This document shows, one piece after another, positions 20,845-32,906 of a stretch of DNA of 64,000 nucleotides; the first letter of the stretch is position 1; every line of letters begins with the position of its first letter. The DNA is taken from contig SAUG01000040.1 of NCBI GenBank assembly GCA_011316305.1, positions 62,001 through 126,000 of the forward strand. Direction: 5' to 3'. A model generated the notes under the pieces. It saw nothing but the letters and a program-made list of their open reading frames with translations. It did no database searches and was not told the DNA's origin. This DNA comes from Rusavskia elegans. Taxonomy: Eukaryota > Ascomycota > Lecanoromycetes > Teloschistales > Teloschistaceae. The position numbers and the translations under genes were made by a program.

Positions 20845-21185
20845 CTACTGAATGGAATGTCGAAAACGCCTGGTGCGCCAACGCGTCCAGGGACGCACTT
20901 TACGCCACGTCACGTGACGAAGAGAATCCTCCAGCGTCGCAGAACGGCATCAGCTTATCACCTCTACAGGGCGAGGTATGCACTGAATCCGGTAGCTAGT
21001 ATAAGGTGAGCGGTCGCAGGTTTGGTTTTTGACATGGCGAGTCCAAGTTGCACTACTTGTTGTTCATTTCGTTGAATTAGACCTTCTCCAATCCCCTTAC
21101 GATATGTTGCAATCGATGCGGTCCGCACGTCGCGGCTCATGCCTCTTCTGAATATCCGTTGCGCGAGTTCGTTCTTTACATCGTC
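20845..21185. promoter_or_regulatory. Shared divergent promoter region
   Basis: 341 bp between the start of the disordered-protein gene (minus) and RAD4 (plus). It includes CACGTCACGTGACG at about 20907-20920, whose core CACGTGAC is an E-box-like bHLH/bZIP site, here nearly palindromic. Regulation is inferred from position only. Confidence 0.45.
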
Positions 21186-24100
21186 ATGGCACGTGGTACG
21201 AAGGGGCAAAGGAGAGATGGGACAAGGTCGAGGGGAAAAGGCCAGCAATTCGCCCATGGCATCAATCCTGCCTACCGAGATATGCTAGACGAAGCCAACT
21301 CATCGCCTACCCAGACCAGTGGTGAAGGACGGACGATCAAAAGACGACGTGTCCGAGGCCGCATCATTGCCCAGAATGACGTCGATCCTATGACCGCCAA
21401 ATCATTCTCGGACCGAGTAGCATCGTCCACCGGGTCCCACGTCGACCATAACTCCAAGCACGATGCAGTGAAGCCTGACTTGGCCCATCCATTACAACAG
21501 GAGCAGACCGCGTACAAAGATGACTCTTCCGAGGAAAGCGACTTTGCTTGGGAAGAAGTTGGCTTACCACATGAAGAACCTCAAGTCTTTGATGGTCAGC
21601 AAGAGGAGCAAGAGGAACAGCAACTTGACCTTGTGCTCGATGACGACGCTGAAGAAAGTTCCCGATCGCAGGCAGCAGCCCGTAGGAAGCCTTTGACTGC
21701 GCTTGAAAGAAAACTCCGTCTTGAGGTGCACAAGGTTCATCTTCTATGTCTACTGTCTCATGTCCATTTGCGAAACCATTGGTGCAATGACCAGACTATC
21801 CATGTGTGTAGCCAACCGTTTCCCGTCTATCAAGCTAGGCTGAGAACATACCTAGAAAGTTCTGTACCGATGTTTGCCCAAGCACATCGTGTCTTTTCTC
21901 AATCCAGATGAAAAATACTCCCAATTTCGCCAAGACGAGTCATTCAAGGAGGGCCTGAAGAAAGCCTGCGATTACTTCCGGGATGCCTTCACAGTCACCG
22001 CTCGCGGTATGAGCCGCTCACATTGGGCTGAAGACTCAGAAAACGATCTCATACAACCCCCTTCAGATCTCGATATCCTGATGCACAAGTCTGATCTACT
22101 TGACAATGCCAGTAAGCTGCAAGGCTCACGCGATGTCGGTGCTCAACTTTTTTGCGCTCTCCTTCGATCAGCAGGCGTTGAGACACGGCTTGTTTGCTCC
22201 TTGCAAGTCCTCCCATTGATAGCAACAGCCAAGGGAATAACACCCCAAAAGCTTCCTATCAAGCCAATACCCATCATCAATTACGATGCTCCAACTTCCG
22301 ATAACGACTCTGATCATCATGTTCCGACTTCACCAAAATTACCCCCTCCCCTCTCCAAACGACCTATCGGTGCTACAGGTGGTCTCACCCGCTTCTCCAA
22401 CCCCGACGCGCCTCCCACCACCCCCAATCCTCTTCCCCGTCCATCCCCTCGATCAAAGCCGAAACGTTTCCGCGAATCTCCAAATCCGATTTACTGGCTT
22501 GAGGCCTTCAACCCTTACTCCAACAAATATACACCTCTCGACCCTCTCGTCACCCACACAATCGGCAAACCTTCCGCTCTCACTCCGGCCCTCTCAGACC
22601 CCCTGAATAGTCTCAACTACGCCATCGGATTCAATGACGATCTCACAGCCAAAGACGTCACTCGCCGCTACACGCGCGCCTACAATGCCAAAATCCTCAA
22701 ACAACGCATCGACCTCACACCACCAGGCAAAGCCTGGCTATCTTCCGTTCTCGCTCTTTTCACCTACCGCGGCCGCTACCCCAGCGCCAAAGACGAACAA
22801 GAGGACGCGGAACTGGCGAAGAAAGAAGCCTCGGAGCCGATGCCACGCAACATCCAAGATTTCAAAAATCACCCTGTTTATGCATTGGAGCGGCATCTAC
22901 ACCGCAACGAGCTCATCCACCCACGACACGAGATAGGTCGCGTTAATACAGGGACCGGATCGAAGAATGAGGGGAAATCAGAACCTGTTTTCAGGAGGAA
23001 AGATGTCCTGACGTGTCGGACTGCAGACCAGTGGTTCCGAGTAGGGAAGCAGATCAAAGCGGGCGAGCAACCATTAAAACGTCTCCTTCCGGCTGCATCG
23101 TCCTTGAAGCGTACTCGGCGCTCTCCGACACCGAATGATGACAATGATGGTGAAGCGGGTATCAAGAATCTGTACGCCCTTCACCAGACGAAACTCTACG
23201 TCCCTCTGCCCATTCCACCCTCAGGCGCTCCGATACCACGTAACTCTTTTCGAAATCTCGATATCTACGTTCCCTCCATGGTTCCTGCTCGGGGCTGGCA
23301 CTCTCTTCACCCACTCACTTCAAATACCGCAAAGATCCTGGGTATCGATCACGTACCGGCGGTCACTGGGTTTTCCTTCTCCAGTGGCGGGGGCAAAGGG
23401 AGAAGTAGGGGGAGTGCGACTGTGACGGGGGCGGTAGTTTGGGAAGGTCATCGTGAGGCTGTAGAGGCTGCGATTGAGGGACTGGAAGATCTAGCTGAGA
23501 ATGACGAAAAGGAGAGATGGAGGGCTGTACTGTGGAGTACGTGGAGGAAGATGATCAGTGGGTTGAGGGTTCGACAAAGGGTCAAGGGATATCAAATTGA
23601 AGGTGAGGGTACAGACGGGTTGAAGGATGGTGGTACGGAGGACGAGGAGGTGGAGGAGGAGGACGAGGAGATGGAGGAGGAGGACGAGGAGATGGAGGAA
23701 AATAAGGGTGGAGGCTTCTTCCCAGAACAGGGTGGCGAAGAGGCAATGGCGACGGCTAAAGCGAGAAAGACAGGAGGACGGAAGCTGTCGCTGGAGAGTG
23801 AAAGTGAGGATGAGGACGTGTATGTGCCAAGTGAAGACGACGAGGATTACAGGAAGGATAAAAGAAAAGTAATCCGAACACTCAAGTCATCACGCCCATA
23901 TGAACCTACTACTCGACCGGCGGGCAACAGAAGAGAAGAATTAACGATGGACGAATCGGAAGCTGGAGATTTCTTTCCCGATGGTGCCGATGAGGCTGGT
24001 GCAGGATTCATCCCTGAGGAGGCCGAAGATTCTGGCCGAGTCTTAAATTCCAAGGACGATTTCGGTGGAGGATTTTTCATGGAGGAACCCATAGCGGATC

Positions 24101-24600
24101 TACAAAGAGACATTGGGAAGGACGGGGGTACGCTTCAACAATACCTTCCTCCTCCACAATCATTGAATGCGGAAGGGCACGAAACCCATCCCGTAGAGCG
24201 ATCCCGTACAAGACCACTGGGCCCAGATCACACTATGGCTCGGGATGGAAAGCCGAGTAGTTCTAGCAAGGACACACCAGAGTTGGTCGTGCCTCCTTTT
24301 GGAGACCTGACGGAAGAGGAGTTGGTCGAAGCCAAACTCCTGGAAGAATTCTACGCGGAAGGAAAACGTGACGACAAGATGCAAGTGGTAGCTGGTGTCG
24401 GATTTGAAGCAGAAGAAAAGGAGGAAGAAAAGGAAGAAGAAAAGGAAGAAGAAATGGGAGCCCCAAGAGATGTCCCAAGCTCGACAAAGAGACAGGCGGA
24501 AGATGACAAGGAAGAGAGCAGGGAAGAGGAGGAGGATAAGGGCTCTTTACTCTCTGAAGATCCTTCGGATGCTGAAGCTGAGCCTGATTGGCTTACGTAA
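21186..24600 (+). CDS. RAD4: Rad4/XPC DNA damage recognition protein
   Basis: Exons 21186-21803 and 21856-24600, with a 52-nt intron (GTGTGT ... CCTAG), give 1120 aa. The start MARGTKGQRRDG is the first ATG in frame after the promoter. The transglutaminase-like core starts at about residue 190 (RLEVHKVHLLCLLSHVHLRN) and runs across the splice through LPKHIVSFLNP. BHD1 is near residue 535 (MPRNIQDFKNHPVYALERHL). BHD2 follows (DVLTCRTADQWFRVG). BHD3 is at about 645-760 (TKLYVPLPIPPSG, IPRNSFRNLDIYVPSMVPAR). The domain order and motifs are those of Rad4, which detects helix-distorting lesions for nucleotide excision repair together with Rad23. The roughly 340-residue C-terminal tail is acidic, with EEEDEEMEE and EEKEEEKEEE repeats, and makes the protein longer than yeast Rad4 (754 aa). 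Confidence 0.95.
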
Positions 24601-24885
24601 GTCTCTTGGAGGTGGACCTTCCAGTATGGCCCTTCTCTGACTGGGACTCGTTATGGTCTAGGTGATCGGAATGGCTCGCTCAAGGCACCTTCCTCAACAG
24701 GGATTTGACGATAAGACTCCATGGCGGTTGTGAATTCCGAGGGTGACGTCACCTCACCTACAGCACGCCATTGCTGCAGACGGAGAAACATCAATTGATT
24801 CTTTGCAACAAAGATGTCTGTGCGACGGTAACTTCCTCGAATTCCTCTCGGTGAAACTGTGTGTGGCCAAGCAAAGCAGGTCGCC

Positions 24886-27463
24886 ATGTGCGGTATCACA
24901 GTGGCCATCAAGTTGGCTGGCCGATCCGGCTACTGCAGCGCGAAAAATGCCGCTACCAATGGCACCAATCCGTGTCGTACCAATGATCTTGGTGCCAATC
25001 ACCTGCAACCTCAGCTTGCCAGCAGTTTGGATGCCATCCATCACCGAGGTCCTGACTCCCACGGAACATGGATAAATGGAGATGGCAACATAGGTACCCC
25101 AACTACACCAAACCATCCTATCGAATTTCTTGCTGAGCATCATCCCAGGTCTTGGCAGCTGTAGGCTCGCTATCAATGGACTCGGTCCAGGTGGCCAGCA
25201 GCCCTTCAGCAATCCTGAAGGCTCTATCCATGCTGTTGTCAACGGCGAACTGTACGACCATCGCCGCATCCGTGATGAGATGACCCAGCTGTCCGGCTAC
25301 CAATTTCAAGGAGGAAGCGACTCCGAAATCGTAGTCGCCTTGTACGAATACTATGGTGTTTCCTTTCTTTCTTTGCTTCGTGGTGAATTTGCCCTTTCCA
25401 TCTATGATTCCAAGAAACAGCTTTTCCTTGCCGCAAGAGATCGCAGTGGCATCAAACCTTTGTTGTGGACAGTCCATGACGGCACGCTATTGTTGGCTTC
25501 GGAAGCGAAAGCACTCTTACCCTTTGGTTGGCAGCCTGAATGGGATGTCCGAAGTATCATCGATAAAGGATGGCTCACCGAAGAGAGGACTATTTTCAAG
25601 GGCCTCCAAAAAGTAAGTGCGAGTGGCCTGAGGATCCTCGAGTCTTACCCAGAATTAGATTCGACCAGGCCATTACTTGACTTGCCTGTCCCTTGACCAT
25701 ATCAGTGAAGGCCAGTATTGGGATCATGACTACCCGGACAAGGTGAGCACCCTTGTCTACACCTCGCTCCTCGAGCATCCAGGTATCCATCGCAGGCCGC
25801 TGGTTGGTAGACTAAAAAAGTTTATGCTACGATCACTAATTCAGCCAACAAGAACTTTCGGGAGACACGCACGGAAGAAGAAATGATCGAAGGCGTGCGA
25901 GCCAAGATGCTTGATGCAGTCCGCGTACGACTACAAGCGGATGTATCAGTCGGGATACATCTCAGCGGTGGCATCGATTCCGCCGTCATTGCTGGCATGG
26001 CCAAGCATCTGCTCGACAAAGGCGAGGTGAGGCTCGGTAGCAACGGAGACCAGCACCTCAGATGTTTAGGCATAGCCTTCGACGAAACCAGCGGCTATGA
26101 TGAATCTGGTGAGAAGTCCGAAACTCCTTCCGTTCCGTAAACTGGCATGCGGCGCCATGATTGACACCCAGAAATGGATGCTTCTCCAGGTCAGGTGAGA
26201 ATACAAGGATTCGCTGACATCCACAGTCATTGCCCAGAGAACCGCGAATTACCTGGAGGTCGACTTCCAGAAAGCTCATATGAACGAGTCAGAGCTTGCT
26301 GCCAATTTCGAAGAGGCAGTATGGTTCGACGAGCAACCTCATTTCGAGCTGGGTTTCGTAGGGAAACACGTCCTATCAAAGTTGACCCGAGACAGCGGCC
26401 TGAAGACGATCATTAGTGGTAAGCTCGTTAGGCAGAACGATTTGCTCCTTCATGGTTTGACATGCATCCAGGCCAAGGCTCCGACGAGATCTTTGGTGGC
26501 TACGACGTCTACCTTAGAGACTACCTACGTGAACCAGACCTAGCATGGCCTAACAACAACCTCAACAAATCCACCCGTCTCCAAAAACTACAAGAATCCA
26601 CGACCTCAATGACCAAAGGCTTCGCCACCTGGACCGGCCACGACGGCAACAAAATTTCACCACATCTATCCTCCGAAATCCCAACCTTCGCCTCCACATT
26701 GACCATCCCCCACCTCTTCCCTTCCCCCTGGGCCATCCAGCATTTCGGTTCCCTCTCCCCCCAAGTAACTATAATCGAAAACATCGACGTCCGTGTCCGC
26801 GATCTCATGCGATCGAAATGGCATCCGTTGCACTCAGCCCAATACGTCTGGAACAAGACCGCTCTGCCGAACATGCTGCTCACCAATCTCTCTGACCGCA
26901 CCGAAATGTCGCATTCCATCGAAGGGCGCGTGCCATTTCTCGACCATCATCTTATGGAATACGTCAACGGGCTTCCGCCAAGCATGAAAATCAGATATGA
27001 TCCTGAAACGGGGTTGATGACGGAGAAATGGATCTTGAGGCAGGCGAGTCGTCCGTTTATTACGGAGGAGTTGTATACGAGGAAGAAACATGTTAGTTTC
27101 CACCTCTGCCTCCCTCTCCCTTCATCCTCACCCCTCTCCCTTCATCCTCACCCCTCCCCTTTCCCACCTCCACCTACCCCTTCTCCACCCTCTCCCCATT
27201 CCCCATCAACTAACTAACACCTCCTCAAGCCCTACTCAGCACCAACAAACTACCCCCTCAACGGCCCCATGCACAACCTCATGTCCCGCCTCATCACCCA
27301 ATCCTCCATCGAAAACCTCGGTTTCGTAGACTGGGAGAAAACGAAAAATCTCGTTGAAGATGCCTTTAAAACGCAAGACCAAGTGAAGCTGAGATCCGCG
27401 TTTGGGATCGCACAGTGGGTTGTTCTGGGGGAGCGGTTTGGGATTCCCAGGGCGGAGGGGTAG
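24886..27463 (+). CDS. Asparagine synthase (glutamine-hydrolysing), AsnB-like
   Basis: Seven exons: 24886-25093, 25149-25612, 25716-25742, 25853-26108, 26227-26418, 26472-27091 and 27230-27463. They total 2001 nt, 666 aa. All phases close; the boundaries of the 27-nt third exon are the least certain. The start MCGI leaves Cys2 as the amidotransferase nucleophile. The glutaminase half shows HHRGPDSHG, VVNGELYDHRRI, GGSDSEIVVALY and RDRSGIKPL. The synthetase half shows the ATP-pyrophosphatase loop LSGGIDSAVIAG, then GSDEIFGGYDVYLRDY and RTEMSHSIEGRVPFLD. This enzyme class makes Asn from Asp, Gln and ATP. The protein is longer than yeast Asn1 (572 aa) and has an insertion after the first strand (about residues 11-45), so a related amidotransferase with another acceptor is possible. 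Confidence 0.88.
27111..27150. repeat. 20-nt tandem duplication in intron
   Basis: Two near-identical copies of a pyrimidine-rich unit (YCCCTCTCCCTTCATCCTCA) inside the last intron (27092-27229) of the asparagine synthase-like gene. This explains why that intron is 138 nt. Confidence 0.7.
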
Positions 27464-28014
27464 AGAGGCGAGGGGAAGGGGTAGTGAGGGAGGAGAGGAA
27501 AGACGGAGGTGGGAGGCTAGGGGGCTTGAGGTTGTTACCTTGATTGGTAGTCGTTTGAGATTGTGCATGTTAAATGATTCGACTTCGAAGACTAATACAA
27601 GAGATAATGTACTGTGCGTCTACATACCTACCTAACTAGCCTCACGCTGTACTGTTGAGAGGCTGCCAATATTTTGCCACGGACAGTTGAAAACGTCTCT
27701 TTTGGCTAGAGCCGGCTTCTCTTCGGGCTAAACAAGGGCGGGATTCCCAATGTAGAGATATCAAGAAGATGCAGGGAGGAATGCTGGATGTAGCAAACAA
27801 GACTCGAATGAGATAATGGTTAATAACATAATACGATTGAATTTGATTAATTGCACCAAACAGGGGCGCCGACCGGTTTATTGGCTTGATCTCGAACGGG
27901 CAGGGAAAAGGAAATCATTCACATCAAGACCTATAATTGTCTGATCCAAATCACATTGAGCACGTCCACCTCAAGCTCGTCCATATTCCTCTCCCTATTC
28001 CCCTCCCTCATCCC
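27464..28014. other. Intergenic, convergent 3' ends
   Basis: 3' UTR space of the asparagine synthase-like gene and MAK5. Nothing structured seen. Confidence 0.6.
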
Positions 28015-30339
28015 TCACAATCCCTCCACCCTTCCCAAAAACTCCCCTCCTCCACCGCCCTCACCCTCGTCCAACAACGCCTCAACATCGATACCGCCCG
28101 CACTCAAATACCGTTCGCTAACACCCACATTAACCCTCCTACTCAACAATCCCCTCAACTCCCCCTTCCAAGCCCCCACCTCCGCTTTACTCATCTTTCC
28201 CATCCTCTGTTCATCTCCTCTCCTCTTCTTCCCCTTCCCCTTCTTAACACTCGCATTGGCTGCGAACTCTTCGCTATCGTAATCGGCGCCTAATTCCTCC
28301 GCTGCGTTGCGGAGCCAGTTTTCTTCGTGCGCGGATGTCTGCTTGGCGGATTCGGCGTCGGCGATTTTTTTCGCGAGCGTGGTTCTTTGTTTTAGGCGGG
28401 CTACGAGGGAGCGGTCGAGTTCTAGGGTTTGGAGGCCTTTGTCCTTCGCCGTTGATGTCTGATTGTTGATTTGGGCGTAAACCTTAGCCGCTAGCCTTCT
28501 TGTACCTTGCACTTCGTTTGGTGCACATAAGAGGACACTTATTCCGGCGTTTCCTTTACGAGCTGTGCGACCGGAGCGATGGACGTAGGTGTTTGCGGCG
28601 TCTGGGAGGTGGTAATGGATTACCGCTTGTACGGATGGAATGTCTAGGCCGCGCGCTGCGACATCCGTGGCGACGAGGATGTTCCCCTTCTTTGTAGCCT
28701 TGGTGTTCTTTTGGTCCCCGGCAGTAAAGCGCTCCACGGATCTCATTCTTGCTTTTTGGGGCATCTGTCCATGCAATCCATACACCTGCAAGTCCAAATT
28801 TTGCAGGAAGGGTACCAGGCGTCGCACAGCGTGGATGCTGTTTGCAAAAATCAATGTTCTGGCATTAGGGAACTGGGTGAGAATGAGGGCGTAGAGGTAA
28901 AGATCCTTCTCGAGGGCGTGACAGGAGAGGATATAGGATTTCAGGGATGTGGGGAGGTGGGAGGTTGGCGAGGCGTCGATAAAATTGGGAGGCGTGGAGA
29001 AATTAATGCGGGAGAGAAGGGGTTCAAGTGAATTTGATGCTGTGGTGGATGCTTTAAGATGGCCGGAGAGTTTGTGGTTGAGGTTGGGAGAAAAGGTGGC
29101 TGAGAAGATGAGTGTTTGGCGATCGAAGACAGGGTTGCTAGGCGTTTGGTCGAGAGCGTCAAGGATCTCTTCGAGTTCTTTGAATTGACCTTCAGTCAGC
29201 AGACGGTCTGCTTCATCGAGAACAAGAAACTTGATTTGCCGCAGCCACGGCATCAGGCCTTTGCTTGAGCTCATGATCTCCCATAACCGACCCGGAGTCC
29301 CGATGATGATATCGGCGTTCGCGATTTTTCGTTTCTGCTTTTGGGGTGCTAGGCCACCAGTGACTGTTGCTAGATGTGGAGGTTTCGAAGTGATGTTGGA
29401 GCAAAGCGCGTCCAGGTGTTTGGACAGCTGATGGGCCAGCTCTCGCGTTGGAGACAGGATTAGTGCAGTCGGAGGGCCTTCACGCTCTTCAATGCTTTTG
29501 CATCGCTTGTCGTCGGTACGGTTGCCGTGCTCTAGAAAGTGCTCTACGATGGGTATACCAAACGCTAAGGTTTTCCCGGAGCCAGTGGACGCTTTGCCTA
29601 TGACATTTTGTCCCTGCAGAATTCCTGGTATCGCCAAATGTTGGATAGGCGTCGGTTCCTTGAAGTGTAATTTTGCGAGTGAGCCAAGTACCTCGGATGA
29701 GAGATCAAGGGAATGCCAGGCGGACACTAAGAATTTTCAGTCTACGCCATTGCAGGCCTCAAGAAGTGCTCCTTACCATCGTCTTCCAGATCCGAATTGT
29801 CCCTCAAATGTTCGAACCAATTGACCTCCGATAGTTGTCGGTGAGATTTCACAGGAGACTTTTTATCCGATTTCTTGAGACTGCTTTTCTGCAGAGGTTC
29901 CTGAAGCTCTGGCTTGGGGTGGGTTGGAGGAGATGCAGTGTTTTCTCCGGGCACCGAATCTTCACACCCGTTCCAACCATCCTCCTCTGATACGGGGTTA
30001 TTTCGTGATTCGGCATCGGAGGGTTTCAAATGCTAACATAGTCAGCAAAGGTGCATTGTGAGGTGCTGTGTAGGGGATTCCCTCACCTACCCTGTACTCC
30101 ACTCGCCCGGTCCTTTCGTCCTTCGCAATCTCGACGTCAGATATCTCTTCTAAGCCAAAGAAGCCCCCTGCGTCGTCTAGATTGTCCGGAAGTGAGACTT
30201 CGTTCCATGGTAGAGCATTGACTCCCACAACCTTTGGGCCTTTGCGTTGTTTCTGTGACGGAGTCTCTTCCGCCCTTTTCCTCTTCTTTGATCTGGCCGG
30301 ATCTTGTGCAAGGCGAGCGAGAGGCCCGGTAGCCGTCAT
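28015..30339 (-). CDS. MAK5: DEAD-box RNA helicase Mak5
   Basis: Three exons, 30339-30091, 30032-29777 and 29726-28015, give 738 aa. The introns are 30033-30090 and 29727-29776, and both close. The N-terminus has the Mak5 signature GPKVVGVNALPWNEVSLPDN and FFGLEEISDVEI. DEAD-box motifs follow in order: Q region (PTPIQ), ASTGSGKT (I), PTRELA (Ia), TPGRL (Ib), VLDEADRLL (II, DEAD), SATF (III), NARTLIFANS (IV), VATDVAARGLD (V), HRSGRTARKG (VI). Mak5 works in the nucleolus in 60S subunit assembly. The start at 30339 was chosen because it begins MTATGPLARLAQ just before the conserved block; the frame stays open further upstream without conservation. Confidence 0.95.
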
Positions 30340-30442
30340 GATCTTCCCGAATAACGGACCTGGCTCATCTTTTGAGCGTATTAGTGAGAATGGCTGTTTG
30401 AGCGGCTGACGCGATAGTAGCGCTTGGCAGTTCCGAATACAT

Positions 30443-30456
30443 ACCCTAACCCTAAA
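30443..30456 (-). promoter_or_regulatory. Telomere-like box (telobox) upstream of MAK5
   Basis: Plus-strand ACCCTAACCCTAAA, minus TTTAGGGTTAGGGT, about 105-117 nt upstream of the MAK5 ATG. Two tandem TTAGGG units are the binding site of Tbf1/TRF-type Myb proteins, which in several fungi act at promoters of ribosome biogenesis and snoRNA genes. The role here is inferred. Confidence 0.5.
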
Positions 30457-31391
30457 TTCCTTGATCCCGAAGCTCTCAATGGCATCGTAAGGATGGCTCA
30501 CTCCGCCGTCAGCTCCACGAATGGACCCCACACAGTGTCGATACGCAGGGTTACTGGTCTGTACCTTCTACCTTCCGTCGCATGCCTAGAGGCTTCTTGC
30601 AAGATGTCTGCCGTAAGCATGACTGCTTAGCCGATCTACAAGTACGTGGAGCCTTGAATCGTACGTGGGGAAACGTATGATGGTCAGACTACGGTGTACC
30701 ATCATCGTTACACAATCTCCAGCGATACCGCACCAGAAGCTGGTGGAGGGGAGGGCAGTGCCTGTTGTGTAGCTCGACTTGATGTTGCAATTGGCTCTCG
30801 CAGCGGCCCCTTCCCACCGGAGACCAAGGTAGGATCTTCTGATCGGTGCTAAGGCTCAGCCTTCGGCGACTTGTTTCCACTTTGCCGTACAGTCCTGGGC
30901 TTGCTATTCATGCAGCCATAGGTTGAGGGTTCTATGCACACTGTCACCACCGCCGCTGTTGCGGGAAATCATCATCTCTGGAGCCTGTGAATGAACAAGC
31001 ATGTTACCCTTGGTATCAAGTATTTATTTGGCTATCACAGTATTTATTTGGCTTACGTCGACTGTCCTCAAAGCGTGTGAGCATGTGGGACAGACTGTTG
31101 CAGCACTGTGTCTCGACAGTGCGGTCAGGCTCTGGATTCGAATTACCCAATGTCATCTTTGTACACCCCGGTCCATTCCGAGGTGCTTCAATAAAAATGT
31201 GCCGTCTTTGAAGACTCAAGGCTATTGATTTGAATACCCGGGGGATGAAAGGAGAATATTCTGTGTGGTTACACAACAAGAGCAGACCATTTCCGCTTAT
31301 TTGACCAGGAAGTCTTGCTTTCCTTCAGCGACTAATTCCTGTCGCTACGGTCTTCGAGATCAATTCATCCATAAGCCAAATCGACACAGGA
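30457..31391. other. Intergenic, divergent promoters
   Basis: Upstream region of MAK5 (minus) and of the rhodopsin-domain gene (plus). A 13-nt direct repeat, TATTTATTTGGCT, occurs at about 31021 and 31041. No gene seen. Confidence 0.5.
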
Positions 31392-32906
31392 ATGGATGGG
31401 CCCTCAAATCAACAGACCACAGTCATACCACCTCCCCCAGGGATTCAGTCAAATTTCGTCGACCCTCCAAATCAAACAGCCGGTGCAATTGCTCTGCATG
31501 CTATATGCATCTTCTCCGTGACATGTTGTGTCCTGGTCAGACTCTACACTCGCAAGTTCATTATTCACGAGATCGGCTGGGATGACTGTGAGATCATGCT
31601 GCTCTAAAATTCATTACTTTGCTGATGATGAATGCAAGACTGTTGTGTGTTGGCATATGTGAGTACATCATTTTGACCACATCTGTGCCGTATGAGACTA
31701 TTCAAACAGAATCTGACCACTACAGGCGATGACAATCGTCTTCTCAGCTCTGCTGATGGTCGGTGAGTGACTACTAAGATGTGGCATGTCGGAAAGAATC
31801 CTGATAATCATCAGCAAATGCTCGTGGGCTCGGTTACCATCTGTGGGATGTACCAACGACTGAGTTTTCTGGTGCCTTAAAGGTGATATGAAACCCACCG
31901 CTTGCTGAGCCCGTGCTAATATGGTTTACTTGTAGATGCTCACTATTGCACAATGGATCAACTTGCCTCTCCTGGGAGTCATCAAATTTTCTTGTCTGTT
32001 ATCGTATTGGAGTATCTTCAAGCCAAACCAAAAAATGCGATGGGTACTGCAAGCCTCGATGACTCTTCTGGTATGCGCCTACGTCGGAATGTTTTTTGCC
32101 TCGCTCTTCGAATGTTGGCCGCTCGAGAAGAATTGGGAGCCAACGAGGTCGCGCGGCCATTGCCTGAAGCCTAAAGGCGGGACTCCATATGTTTCTGGCG
32201 CTATCAACGTCGTGAGCGATATAGTTGTCCTTGTCCTGCCTATACCTGCCATTTGGTCTCTGAAAATGGATTTACGGCGGAAGTTGAGAGTCATCGCCAT
32301 ATTCAGCGTCGCAACATTGTATGTCGTTCATCGAGTGGAGAATTTGCAGAAGACTAAACTTTCTAGTGCGGTAGTTGCGAGTATCATCCGGCTTGCTAGA
32401 ACATCGGTCTTGTTCGTCGATCGTGATCGCACGTGGAATCTAGGCAAAATCGAAATTTGGGCGTATGTTTCTGCTGTCGCTGCACTCAGCTCCGAGAATA
32501 TCTTACTAAAGACGTCAGTGTTCTTGAAGTCAACGTCGGCCTTATATGCGCATGCTCGCTTGCCTTTCCTGCGTTTCTGGATCGCTACAAAGCTCCCTTC
32601 CTCGCAGGATTCCGATCGTACACTCGCTTCTTTCGATATCCAGCCACCGTCAAATCTCAGAACAGAAGTCAGCACGCCGAGCGGTCCATTCAAACTGCAG
32701 CCAGTGATTCCCATAATCATCATCTCTTCAAACCCGATATTCATTCGAAGTGGAGCGGAGACAGCAGCAGCTATCCAATGTCAGACTTTGTGGTCAGCGA
32801 AGCACCAGAAAGTCGCCAGCACTCAACGCGAAGAGCGGATATCGAATTCGAAGGTGATCGGTTGTTAGATCTGGAAGCGGTGCACAGGCCGAGACAAGCT
32901 GTATGA
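31392..32906 (+). CDS. Rhodopsin-domain (Pth11-like) integral membrane protein
   Basis: Seven exons: 31392-31587, 31639-31658, 31726-31762, 31815-31882, 31936-32318, 32367-32462 and 32519-32906. They give 395 aa and every phase closes. The second exon is only 20 nt. Spliced, the protein reads in the family order: Arg after TM1 (RLYTRKFI), GWDDYCCVLAYAMTIVFSAL (TM2), GLGYHLWDVP, a TM3 with WINLPLLGVIKFSCLLSYWS, Cys-rich loop (FECWPLEKNW), AINVVSDIVVLVLPIPAIWS, and EVNVGLICACSLAFPAF before a polar cytosolic tail. This matches the fungal rhodopsin domain of Pezizomycotina, a seven-helix surface protein class related to Pth11. The ligand is unknown. No lysine-retinal signature was identified. Confidence 0.9.
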
